Below the pieces are notes generated by a model. That model was not told the DNA's origin. It was given only the letters and a program-made list of their open reading frames with translations, and did not search any database. Shown one piece after another: positions 37,727-46,827 of a DNA stretch of 64,000 bases; the stretch's first letter is position 1, and each line of letters opens with the position of its first letter. The position numbers and the translations under genes are program-made. The stretch is from Methanosphaera sp. ISO3-F5 (GTDB taxonomy: Archaea > Methanobacteriota > Methanobacteria > Methanobacteriales > Methanobacteriaceae): assembly GCF_034480035.2 (NCBI RefSeq), contig NZ_CP118754.2, positions 110,119 through 174,118 on the forward strand, in the 5' to 3' direction.

Positions 37727-38751
37727 ATGACAGAATTTTTTGCTTCCCAATGGCATATAACAGATGATTGTGACCAACGATGCAAGCACTGTTATATATT
37801 CTCAGAAGAAAACAATAAACCAATTATAACAATGAGTTATACTATAATAGAAAAAGTATTCCAAAATTGTATAAGGATGTGTGAAAAAACAGGTAGAAAA
37901 GCATACTTTATATTAACAGGCGGCGACCCAATACTACATCCCGACTTCTGGAAAATTCTAGGACTATTCAAGGAAAACAACATTCCTTTTGGAATACTGG
38001 GCAATCCATTTCATTTAAATGACACAGTTTGCCAGAAATTACATTCATACGGGTGCAAATTTTATCAATTATCCTTAGATGGATTAAAAGAAACACATGA
38101 CTACTTCAGAAAGAAGGCTCATATAACACAACACTAGAAAAAATATCTTGTCTAAAAAATGCGGGGATACATGCAAACATTATGACCACAGTTTCAAAGA
38201 TTAACATCAATGAAATACCCGAGATTATCGACACAGTCGTAGAGCATGGTGCAGATTTATTCTCTTTTGCAAGATACTGTCCAACAAGCATAGAAAAAAG
38301 TTCACAAATGACACCAGAAGAATATCATAACCTACTAGAAACATGCTGGGAAAAATTTAAAAAATATGAAAAATCAGATACCAATTTTAACCTTAAAGAT
38401 CATCTATGGACATTATTCCTCTACGAAAAAGGCCTCTTCACAATACCCTCTGATTTAGAGGAAGATTTTATATATGATGGGTGTAACTGTGGAAATTCAC
38501 ATATAACAATATTGCCTAATGGAGATGTATATGCCTGTCGGAGAATGGAAAGTAAAGTAGGTAATGCATTAGATGAAGAAATATATGACATATTCTTTGG
38601 AGAACAAATGAATCATTACAGGCAATATGAAAAGTTTGAAAAATGCAGTAAATGTGAATTATTAAGATTTTGCAGAGGATGTCCAGCAGTAAGTTATGGA
38701 ACAACACATAACATGTACTCAGCAGACCCACAATGCTGGAAGGAAGTATGA
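37727..38751 (+). pseudogene. Radical SAM/SPASM maturase of the ACGX peptide, frameshifted
   Basis: The first frame has the SAM motif CDQRCKHCY and LTGGDP; it ends early after HDYFRKK. The second frame continues GSYNTTLEKISCLKNAGIHA through a SPASM domain (GCNCGNSHITILPNGDVYAC, then CSKCELLRFCRGCP). One extra base near 38110-38115, in the AGAAAGAAGG stretch, would join them as FRKEGSYN into a ~340-residue enzyme. The enzyme would cut SAM and install thioether or other crosslinks in the repeat peptide. It may be a true pseudogene or a one-base assembly error. Confidence 0.85.
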
Positions 38752-38757
38752 TAAAAG

Positions 38758-39750
38758 ATGAAAGCAGTACTATTAGAAAAATGTTGCAATGCAGATGAAT
38801 TAAAAGTAGTTAACATCAAAAAACCAACATTAAAGGAAGGTTACTTATTAGTACAAATAAATGCTTTTGGAATAAATCGTTCAGAAATAATTTTAAGACA
38901 ATATGAAGCAGAAGAGGATTATATTAAACTACCAGTAGTACCAGGAATTGAATGTGTTGGCACAGTAGTAAAATCTTCCGACACTAATTTTAATGTAGGT
39001 GATAAAGTTATTTCCCTAATGGGTGGAATGGGAAGAAGCTTTAATGGCAGTTATCAGGAATATGCATTACTACCCATAAAAAACACGTTCAAAATATCAG
39101 ATAATGTTATGAATAAATTAAGTACTGAAGAAATTGCAAGCATGCCAGAAACATATTTTACAGCTTATGCTTCATTATTTGAATGCTTACAATTATCCTC
39201 CCATGATACTTTATTAATACGTGGAGCTACAAGTGCAACAGGAATAGCAGCACTAAAATTAGCAAGAGCATATGGATGTAAAATTATAGCCACAACAAGA
39301 AATAATGAAAGAATAAATAAGTTATCCAGTTTAGGTGCAGATTATGTGGTAATTGATGATGGTAACATATCAGAAAAAGTGAAAGAAATTTATTTGGAAG
39401 GTGTGGATAAGATTTTAGAATTGGTTGGTCCACAAACATTAAATGACTCATTTAAAGCATTAAAAAAGCATGGAATTTGTTGTGTAACAGGAATCCTTGG
39501 AAACAAAGAGTTAATTGAAAATTTTGATCCAATTAAAGATGTTCCTAATGCAAAATATTTAACCTCATTTTTCAGCAATTACCCAAATCAGGAAATTATA
39601 GATAACATATTTGAATATATAATAAATAACAATATTAAACCACAAATATCCAGAGTATACAATAGTTTAGAGGATATTAGCAAAGCACATGAACTAATGG
39701 AAAGCAATAATGCTCAAGGAAAAATCATTATTAAATTAAAAGATTTTTAA
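38758..39750 (+). CDS. MDR-family (zinc-type or quinone) alcohol dehydrogenase-like oxidoreductase
   Basis: 330 residues, starting seven bases after the maturase. The N-terminal GroES-like domain has AFGINRSEIILRQ and PVVPGIECVGTVV; the Rossmann part has LIRGATSATGIAALKLARAY, an AxxGxxG-like fingerprint, and KIIATTRNNERINKLSSLGA. The catalytic zinc ligands of classic alcohol dehydrogenases are missing, so it is closer to quinone oxidoreductases. Its place in the operon suggests that it works on the peptide product or on its resistance. Confidence 0.88.
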   Translation: MKAVLLEKCCNADELKVVNIKKPTLKEGYLLVQINAFGINRSEIILRQYEAEEDYIKLPVVPGIECVGTVVKSSDTNFNVGDKVISLMGGMGRSFNGSYQEYALLPIKNTFKISDNVMNKLSTEEIASMPETYFTAYASLFECLQLSSHDTLLIRGATSATGIAALKLARAYGCKIIATTRNNERINKLSSLGADYVVIDDGNISEKVKEIYLEGVDKILELVGPQTLNDSFKALKKHGICCVTGILGNKELIENFDPIKDVPNAKYLTSFFSNYPNQEIIDNIFEYIINNNIKPQISRVYNSLEDISKAHELMESNNAQGKIIIKLKDF

Positions 39751-39830
39751 TTTTCTTATAATCAGTGGAAATCTGCAGAAATCCTTATTTAATACAATCA
39801 GGACGAGTTACATCTGTTTTCTTGTTTTGT

Positions 39831-40038
39831 GAGAGTGTGTGACAATTATTGTGTTTTAGGATAATTGTTATGGGTACTTTAATTCAATTTTAATATTATA
39901 TTCTATTTTTTAAAAATAAAAATTAATACAGAAAATATATAAAAAAAATAATTAAAATCACTGAATTATAATAAAAATAGAAAGATTTAAAGTATAAAAA
40001 AAATTAGTTATGTCTGAGAGTTGTCGCACACCCTCTCT
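39831..40038. mobile_element. Small non-coding element with terminal inverted repeats (MITE-like)
   Basis: The left end reads GAGAGTGTGTGACAA and the right end, on the other strand, GAGAGGGTGTGCGACAA. About 175 bp of AT-rich, gene-free DNA lies between. The ends resemble the IS remnant end at 35651 (GGGAGTGTGCAACAA), so it is probably a deleted derivative of that IS. Confidence 0.55.
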
Positions 40039-40182
40039 ACTCGGTAGAAGTTATTATATTATTGAATTTATTGAACTGACAACATTGATGCGAAGTCTCA
40101 TGATTATTACTTATGTAGTAAAATTTTAATAATGGTATTGCATATCATAAATTATGGAAATCAAATATATTAAAGACAATTA

Positions 40183-40461
40183 TTATTTCGAAACACTCAC
40201 TTCAACACATGATTTATCAGATTTTATTTGTTTATCTTCTTTTTCTATTGTTTTTGTATCAACTTTATTATCATTGCTTGTAGTTTGCACAGGTTTTACC
40301 CCTACATTATCACCAGCAGTATTACTAACTGTTGCAACATCACTTACACTAGTATCTGTAGCAATTGTACTATCAGCATCATCTGCTGTATGTACAGCAC
40401 CAACTGTTGCAAGTAACATAACAAGTGCTAATACAAAGAACATTCTTTTAATGTTTTGCAT
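40183..40461 (-). pseudogene. N-terminal fragment of an adhesin-like protein
   Basis: 92 residues: signal peptide (MFFVLALVMLLATVGAVHTA) and the Asp/Thr/Val-rich start (STIATDTSVSDVATVSNTAG) typical of large Methanosphaera adhesins, then KVDTKTIEKEDKQIKSDK and an unrelated end. The Ig-like repeats that should follow are absent; a fragment of them lies at 36012. It could be translated as a small secreted protein. Confidence 0.6.
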
Positions 40462-40810
40462 ATTTATTCATCTTCTATATGCTTTAGTGTAATAATATTT
40501 TTGGTTTTTTTATGTTTCGTTATATTGTGTATAAAGAAGGAAAAAAATTAAAAAATATTATTCATTTAGTCACATAGATGAAGAAAAAAAAATGAGAAAA
40601 TTATATAACAAAAAGAAATATGGCATAAAATAAGCCATAAAAAAAGTACTACAAAGTTATAATATGTTACAAATAATTATGGAAAATATAATGGCACATA
40701 GAAATCGTATTATACTAATATTAGTAAACCAATATTTTAATAAAAAGAAAAAGAAGATAGAAACTATTTATAATTAAAATCCACGTGTATTTTAAGCATA
40801 ATAATTCTTA
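40462..40810. other. Intergenic region
   Basis: AT-rich, containing CACGTG-like and TATA-like sequences but no gene. Confidence 0.4.
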
Positions 40811-42523
40811 TCATAATAATAATTTTTTTAATTCTTTGCTCATTAATTCTTGTCGTTTTGTCATAAACTCTTCGAAATTAGAAAGTTCATATGATATATT
40901 CTCTGGAAGATATTTCACTTTTTCTTTACCATATTCGTCAAGCCAATCTGTAAGTGGCATTGAATTTTTATGTTCGTTTTTTCTTCCTTCTAACAACTGT
41001 AAATTTGCCAATGTGTCTCTACGTCTCTTCCATTCTTCTTTTGTATTCTCATCAATCACATTATTGTCTGGAAGAATTAAGTCATTAAGATTTTCTTCTT
41101 CAAAATTTGTGTGTGGATGCATATGATCTTGATGGAATTCAATTTCATCATAATTCAATTCAGGGTACAATAGAGATAAAATCATGAAAGTATATGAACC
41201 CATTTCGTATGTATCAAACATTGAATCAATTTCATCTGAAGTGTAAACGAGTGTTCTATCACCAGTAAATTTAACATGATTAAAATATGACATACTAAAG
41301 GAATCATTTGGTGCTTTTTTTAATGCATCCCTTATTTTTTTCAACGAATCTAGAGATGCTGTACCAAAAATCTGTTTTAATTGTGCTATGACTATATATT
41401 TTCTTAACTCGTTTTTATTACTGTTTTCTTTAAAATCTCCACCATTATATATATAATAAACCATAGGAATTACTGCACCATAAGAAATCATATTCTCTGA
41501 ATTAAATCCAAATTCGTTTAACAATTTCACGGTGTTTTTAATGGAATTACTAATATTTTCCCAATTATCTTTAATTTTCAGTACACTATCCTTTTTGAAA
41601 GTTTCTACTTTTAATGTCACTGACATATCTAATAGATAAAGGCATGTGCGCATTATAAAATCATTAGAAAATTTGAATCCTTTCCCTATTCCATTAATTT
41701 CAGAAAGCAAATCATCAATCTTATCTCTAGCATCATCCCAATGAGAAACAATAGTTGAAAATAACAAATCAGTCTTTGATAGTACAGTTCCTCCTGAATT
41801 TACCCTTACAAAAATATCTAAAACACTATCAATAGAATCATTTACAACTTCAAAATAATTTATTATATCATCACGAACTAATCTTGTATGTAATCGAGAC
41901 AAATTTTTTCTAGCAACTTCATTTGTTGCAAAGTCACTGTTAAGTATCACTTCTGCCAAATCTTCAGTTGAATATTTAAGAATATCCTTTACTTTATACC
42001 ATATTCTATTATCTTTATTCTTTTTAACATCTTCAACAGTTAAAAATTTAAAAGTATAAGTGATGTCCTCATCATCAATCTTTTCACTACTTAAATCAAA
42101 ATATAATTCTTTTTTTGGAAAAGCATCATCGTTATTCCATCGTTTTCTAGGAAGTTTTCTACTCATACTCCCTTGAAGAGCAATATATAATGATGTAAGT
42201 CTCTGTTGCCCATCTAAAACTGCCCACATAGTTTCATCACCCGGATTGGGAAATGGTTGTGGTGCTGGTGGATTATTATTCATATCTCTATCATGATAAT
42301 CTTTTATAAATTCATACATTGAATACTCTTTATCATTTATAATTGCTTTCTTTACTTTCCAAAACAAAAATGTACCAATTGGATATCCTAACATAATTGA
42401 GTCCAACAATCTTGTAATCTGATCATCAGTCCATACATATTTTCGCTGAATAGCTGGAAGATATATTTCACCTCGATTAATATAATCCAATATATCTTTG
42501 ATACTTTTTTTCTCATATCCCAT
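40811..42523 (-). CDS. DUF262/DUF1524 protein (GmrSD-like, type IV restriction)
   Basis: About 570 residues. The DUF262 part has the diagnostic LPAIQRKYVWTDDQITRLLD and VLDGQQRLTSLYIAL motifs (NTP-binding, ParB/Srx-like fold). The C-terminal region has the His-Me finger pattern of DUF1524 (FHQDHMHPHTNF, then LNDLILPDNNVI and TLANLQLLEGRKN). GmrSD-type enzymes cut modified phage DNA; as a BREX neighbour it gives cover against phages with modified bases. Start at ATG 42523, with GAGGTTGATT just before it. It is transcribed in the same direction as BREX after a 480-bp gap. Confidence 0.85.
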   Translation of the reverse strand: MGYEKKSIKDILDYINRGEIYLPAIQRKYVWTDDQITRLLDSIMLGYPIGTFLFWKVKKAIINDKEYSMYEFIKDYHDRDMNNNPPAPQPFPNPGDETMWAVLDGQQRLTSLYIALQGSMSRKLPRKRWNNDDAFPKKELYFDLSSEKIDDEDITYTFKFLTVEDVKKNKDNRIWYKVKDILKYSTEDLAEVILNSDFATNEVARKNLSRLHTRLVRDDIINYFEVVNDSIDSVLDIFVRVNSGGTVLSKTDLLFSTIVSHWDDARDKIDDLLSEINGIGKGFKFSNDFIMRTCLYLLDMSVTLKVETFKKDSVLKIKDNWENISNSIKNTVKLLNEFGFNSENMISYGAVIPMVYYIYNGGDFKENSNKNELRKYIVIAQLKQIFGTASLDSLKKIRDALKKAPNDSFSMSYFNHVKFTGDRTLVYTSDEIDSMFDTYEMGSYTFMILSLLYPELNYDEIEFHQDHMHPHTNFEEENLNDLILPDNNVIDENTKEEWKRRRDTLANLQLLEGRKNEHKNSMPLTDWLDEYGKEKVKYLPENISYELSNFEEFMTKRQELMSKELKKLLL

Positions 42524-42532
42524 AATAATCAA

Positions 42533-43012
42533 CCTCGTTATTCATATTGAAGAATTCATTAACTAATAATTCTTATTTAATGTTTTGATATTTTTATATA
42601 TATTATTTTAATTTAATCATTAAAAATTTAATATTCTGAATGTTTTTTTTTTATTTACATGGGTGTTCGCCAAAAAAAATTACAATATCCTTTTTATTAT
42701 TTTTTTATACTTATTCTTCATTTTTTCCACATATAACAAAACAAAATGTTCTAAAATTTAAACCATAACTTAAACTATAAAAAACTCCTTTTATTTCAAA
42801 GAATACAACTAAATTAAAAAATAATATTGAATAAGATAGCGTGAAATTTGAGAAGTTTTGATATGTTGGTGAAAATTGTGAATTATGTGTAAATTTATAA
42901 TAAAAAAATAGAAAGTTGGAATATAATGTAAAATTAGGAAAAATTAAAACCCAAATGAACAAATTATAAACCAATGAAAGTAATAAATAATTTTAGAAAA
43001 TGTTCTTGTTAT
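42533..43012. other. Intergenic region between BREX and DUF262 gene
   Basis: AT-rich. A hydrophobic, aromatic-rich open frame at 42711-42974 has no ribosome binding site or family resemblance; I do not count it. A promoter for the DUF262 gene is expected near 42560-42600 (TTTTTATATATATTATTT). Confidence 0.45.
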
Positions 43013-44431
43013 CTATCTTAATTTAATATTAGGCAACTTATCAGTAAATTCATCATCAATTAAACTTATTTGATATTTAATTATACCTCTCATCTCTATT
43101 GCTGGTTTTAAACAATATTCCTCAAAATCTTCAGAAGAAACATCATCAATAGTACGTGCATGAGGGAATAATAATTTTAGATAAGCTGTAGTAATTTTAA
43201 TTATTGCTTTGGTATCACGAGTATCAGATTTAGGTGGAACCTCTATCATTTGACGTGTAATTTGTTCAAAATGAGGAATACTTCTCATTTCATTTAATAT
43301 TTCGGAGAAATATTCAACATTTAAACCGTAACCATTAATTTTTAATTCTTCTTTCATTCGTGGAAGATACCATCCTTCGATAAAACCATGAAATCTATCA
43401 AGTAATGCAGGATCCATGAAAAACTTATGTAATTTAGCAAAATACTGTTTACTTTTAGGTCTTCTATTTTCGTCTAGGGGTATGTTACCTAGAACCATCA
43501 AACCACAATTAGAATCGCCTTTATACTTAGCAACTGTAAATGAACCTGATTCTAAATAATTTTTTAATGCACCTCGCAACTCATTTTCGTCTTGAAATTT
43601 AATTGTTTCGATTTCATCTAAAGCTAAAAATTGATACTGTTGAAGTAATCCTGGACTTTCACGAGCTATATCATATAATAATTTAGCTCTTGTAACTGTT
43701 CCTCCACTAACAACCCAACCATATTTACTTAAATTAGAAAACACATAAGATTTTCCAGTTCCTTTAGGAGCTAATTCCATCATATTGAGATTTGGCTCAA
43801 CAAAAACTAATAACCGGGAAATAAATCTTAATTTTTGTGTAAAAGATTCAAAACCTTCTGGATTATATTCCATAGATCTAATTAAAAAATCAATCCATTC
43901 AATCAATGTAAATTGTTTTCGTCTAGATGCAAAATATTCAAAATCAACAGTATATGGTTTGAAAGATTTAAATTTTGTTAATTCAATTACTCCTTTTTCA
44001 TTTGATTCTGGTACGAGATAACTTAAAGTAACAATACCCCATATTTCACCACCACGTAATTCATGATGGTTCTTTGCTACATATTCAGGAATACGACATT
44101 CATTCATTTTCAAACCTGCATCAGGTATAGAAAATCTTAAAATACCTGCTTTAACATCAGGCTCAACGATAATCCTAGCAAGTAATGTTAGATTTCTATG
44201 TTCAGTCATCAAAGTACCTTTAATCTGTCTGTCTTTATAAGCCATGTTGTTTTCAATGAAATTTTTAAGACCATATTCATCTAAATCATCATTATCATCA
44301 GAATATCGTTTTATTAACCAATCTTTTACAAAAGAGGGGATGCTATAACCAGAAAAAATACTGTACTTCTCTGGATTTTTATAAACAGATTCCTCAGAAA
44401 ATATATTTTTAATTTTCCCATCCAAAGTCAT
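43013..44431 (-). CDS. brxL: BREX protein BrxL (short form)
   Basis: About 472 residues. It has the BrxL N-terminal helical region (YSIPSFVKDWLIKRYSDD, then RHEE-like TEHRNLTLLARIIVEPD), the strand FSIPDAGLKMNECRIPEYVA, and the AAA core: GTGKSYVFSNLSKYGWVVSG, Walker B LLQQYQFLALDEIETIKF, VLGNIPLD and the arginine finger area ALLDRFHGFIEGWYLP. The C-terminal Lon-like protease domain of longer BrxL proteins is missing, so it is an ATPase only. The start at 44431 has GGAGGA 10 bases before; it overlaps pglZ by 23 bp. Last gene of the operon. Confidence 0.9.
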   Translation of the reverse strand: MTLDGKIKNIFSEESVYKNPEKYSIFSGYSIPSFVKDWLIKRYSDDNDDLDEYGLKNFIENNMAYKDRQIKGTLMTEHRNLTLLARIIVEPDVKAGILRFSIPDAGLKMNECRIPEYVAKNHHELRGGEIWGIVTLSYLVPESNEKGVIELTKFKSFKPYTVDFEYFASRRKQFTLIEWIDFLIRSMEYNPEGFESFTQKLRFISRLLVFVEPNLNMMELAPKGTGKSYVFSNLSKYGWVVSGGTVTRAKLLYDIARESPGLLQQYQFLALDEIETIKFQDENELRGALKNYLESGSFTVAKYKGDSNCGLMVLGNIPLDENRRPKSKQYFAKLHKFFMDPALLDRFHGFIEGWYLPRMKEELKINGYGLNVEYFSEILNEMRSIPHFEQITRQMIEVPPKSDTRDTKAIIKITTAYLKLLFPHARTIDDVSSEDFEEYCLKPAIEMRGIIKYQISLIDDEFTDKLPNIKLR

Positions 44432-46823
44432 ATTCTTCTTCCTCCATTCCACCTTTCTTAATATTAATTTCTATTTCTTCTACTTGCTTATTAATTTTAA
44501 TAATAATTGTCTGTTTTCCTTTACTTAAACTTTGATTTACCTCAATTACATAAAAATTGTCTTCTTTAAGAACATTTAATTTTTCATCATTATAAATTGC
44601 AGAAGGCATATTCTTAGGTTCTGGATAAATTTTTATAGGTATTCTATTTTCAAGTGACACATTAATTTCAGAAATTTCACATATTACATCATAAATAATG
44701 TTTGAAAAATCATCCGCTTCAATTAGTATGCAAGGTACTAATACTTCTTCTGGAGTACCTCCACCATGAACCTCATGAGAAGGAGTATTATTTAATGATA
44801 CATGTTTTAAAGTTAAAAGATATTTATATTTTTCATCAATATCACTTTCAGTTCCAGTTACCATATAATCTTCAGTATCATAAATTTCTTGATTTGTTAT
44901 TTTAAGATAACGTCCCTCATGACTAGAACCTTCAAAATTATATTTTTTTGAATTTCCTAATTTTTTATTACATAAAAAACTAAATCCATGATCAGAATAT
45001 ATTAAAACTTTTGAAGAATTTATGTTAGCTATTTCTTTAGCAATTTCTCTAATTATTTCTATTTCTTCAATCAATGATTTTGGATATCCATAATGGTTAT
45101 TATGAATATAATTATCAAGATAGGATATTTTCTTATCACAATCAATTTTATTGAATTCTGTAGCACTAGGTAAATTTACTGAACGTATTGATGTTGATTT
45201 AATTTGTTTATTACTTTTTGGCAAATAATTATTCAAGAAATAAGTAAATAAAGGTAACCATTCAACTCCTAATGCATCAATCCAAAGAACATATGTATCA
45301 TCATTTAATTCGATTTCTTGATTATTATATAAATCATAATACCATTTATAAAAATTATTTGGACTACTATTTAGTTCATCTAACAAAGTTTTTAATTTAT
45401 CACTTTTAGAGTTTAATATTTTACACTTATTATATTCTTTAAAATAATTCAGTACCCATTCTGAAATATTATCCAAATAATAATTCCAATTTAAATAGTT
45501 ATATAATTCAGGAAATATAACTTTCAACTTTGAAGTAATAAAATTAAATTCTTCTCTATTGGATTGCATTATATTAATTATTTTCTCTTTTTCTATAAAA
45601 GTTGTATTTGTTAAATAATTTAGTTGATAATTATAATTCATATTTGTTATTTTATTAAAGTTTTCTTCAAACTCTTGTTCAGGAAAAGTAAATTCTTTTT
45701 GATTTAAAATTTTAAGCAAATATCTTCTTTCCTCTAAATATTTGTCTGAATATTCTAAATTAAAAATTTCTAAAAATATTTTTACAGTTAAAGATATATT
45801 ATCTAAATTATTTGTTTTCCTTAAACAATGTGCAAGATAAGAATCTTTGAAACTATCTGAATTAATGAAAAAATTTTTAACAATCCATTTTTTATATCTG
45901 TACTCTTTATCAAAACAATCAATATTTTTACTAACTAAATAATAATTCAAATAATCTTTTAACTCTAAATTAGCAATATTATTAATATTAAATTTTTCTA
46001 TAAATATATCTTTTAAAGACATATTTTTTTGATTTTTTTTACTAATATCTGTTAATAAATACTCCCAATATTCTTTTTCATTAGGGTTATAATTTATATT
46101 TAAATTAATATCAAATATTTTAGATAAATATTCTTTAGGAGTTGTTATAACTTCTCTCATGAAAGTCTTATCCGGTAAGCTATTTTCAAAATATACAGAC
46201 AAAGGTTTTGGTAATGATATTATCTTCATAACATTATCTTTCTTCCACAATTCAAACCATTGTTTTGTATTAGAAATCAATAAAAGAGTATTAGTTTCAA
46301 AATTATCTTTAAAATCAAATCCATCAATTTGATATATACAAATTTGTTTGGCATTAGATTTCAATTTCCAAATTGGTGCCCAATTATTTTTTCTATAAAA
46401 ATTATTCCAAAAAACATCATTAAATCGTTCCCATAATCCAACTAATGGAATGTATAATTTTATATTAGTATTTTCAATACCTGCCAATAAAGAAAAAATC
46501 TCATTAAAACTAACATCATCCAAAAATCTAATATATTCTGATAGGGGAACTATTACTGAAGTTTCATTAATTTCTTTAATTTTTTTAATCAACTCACTAT
46601 TTGTAAACCAACTATTTTCAGAAAATAAAAAAGAACTAAGTTCTATTTTAGTGGCATTTTCAGACAAAATTTCAACAACATTTTTCAATTCTTCATAAGA
46701 ATTTAAAAAAATAAATCTAACAGGAAAACGAGAAGAAGAAATGTTAAATTCTTCTAAATCTAGTTTAACTGATTCTTTTAAATCATTTAAATTAGAATAT
46801 TCAAAAATATTTTCTGAATCCAT
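44409..46823 (-). CDS. pglZ: BREX alkaline-phosphatase-like protein PglZ
   Basis: About 804 residues. The C-terminal half has the PglZ/alkaline-phosphatase core: TYVLWIDALGVEWLPLFTYF with its metal-binding Asp, ILIYSDHGFSFL-type motif (KVLIYSDHGFSFLCNKKLGN), and HEVHGGGTPEEVLVPCILIE. The N-terminal half is helical. PglZ is the hallmark of BREX and related systems. I choose ATG 46823 because GGAGAAATGATATT precedes it; it starts four bases after the brxC stop. Overlap with brxL at the other end shows that the operon is translationally coupled. Confidence 0.92.
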   Translation of the reverse strand: MDSENIFEYSNLNDLKESVKLDLEEFNISSSRFPVRFIFLNSYEELKNVVEILSENATKIELSSFLFSENSWFTNSELIKKIKEINETSVIVPLSEYIRFLDDVSFNEIFSLLAGIENTNIKLYIPLVGLWERFNDVFWNNFYRKNNWAPIWKLKSNAKQICIYQIDGFDFKDNFETNTLLLISNTKQWFELWKKDNVMKIISLPKPLSVYFENSLPDKTFMREVITTPKEYLSKIFDINLNINYNPNEKEYWEYLLTDISKKNQKNMSLKDIFIEKFNINNIANLELKDYLNYYLVSKNIDCFDKEYRYKKWIVKNFFINSDSFKDSYLAHCLRKTNNLDNISLTVKIFLEIFNLEYSDKYLEERRYLLKILNQKEFTFPEQEFEENFNKITNMNYNYQLNYLTNTTFIEKEKIINIMQSNREEFNFITSKLKVIFPELYNYLNWNYYLDNISEWVLNYFKEYNKCKILNSKSDKLKTLLDELNSSPNNFYKWYYDLYNNQEIELNDDTYVLWIDALGVEWLPLFTYFLNNYLPKSNKQIKSTSIRSVNLPSATEFNKIDCDKKISYLDNYIHNNHYGYPKSLIEEIEIIREIAKEIANINSSKVLIYSDHGFSFLCNKKLGNSKKYNFEGSSHEGRYLKITNQEIYDTEDYMVTGTESDIDEKYKYLLTLKHVSLNNTPSHEVHGGGTPEEVLVPCILIEADDFSNIIYDVICEISEINVSLENRIPIKIYPEPKNMPSAIYNDEKLNVLKEDNFYVIEVNQSLSKGKQTIIIKINKQVEEIEINIKKGGMEEEEYDFGWEN

Positions 46824-46827
46824 AATA

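Noticed and set aside
42711..42974. 87-residue aromatic protein between brxL and the DUF262 gene
   Set aside because: No ribosome binding site, composition expected from random AT-rich DNA, no family pattern.
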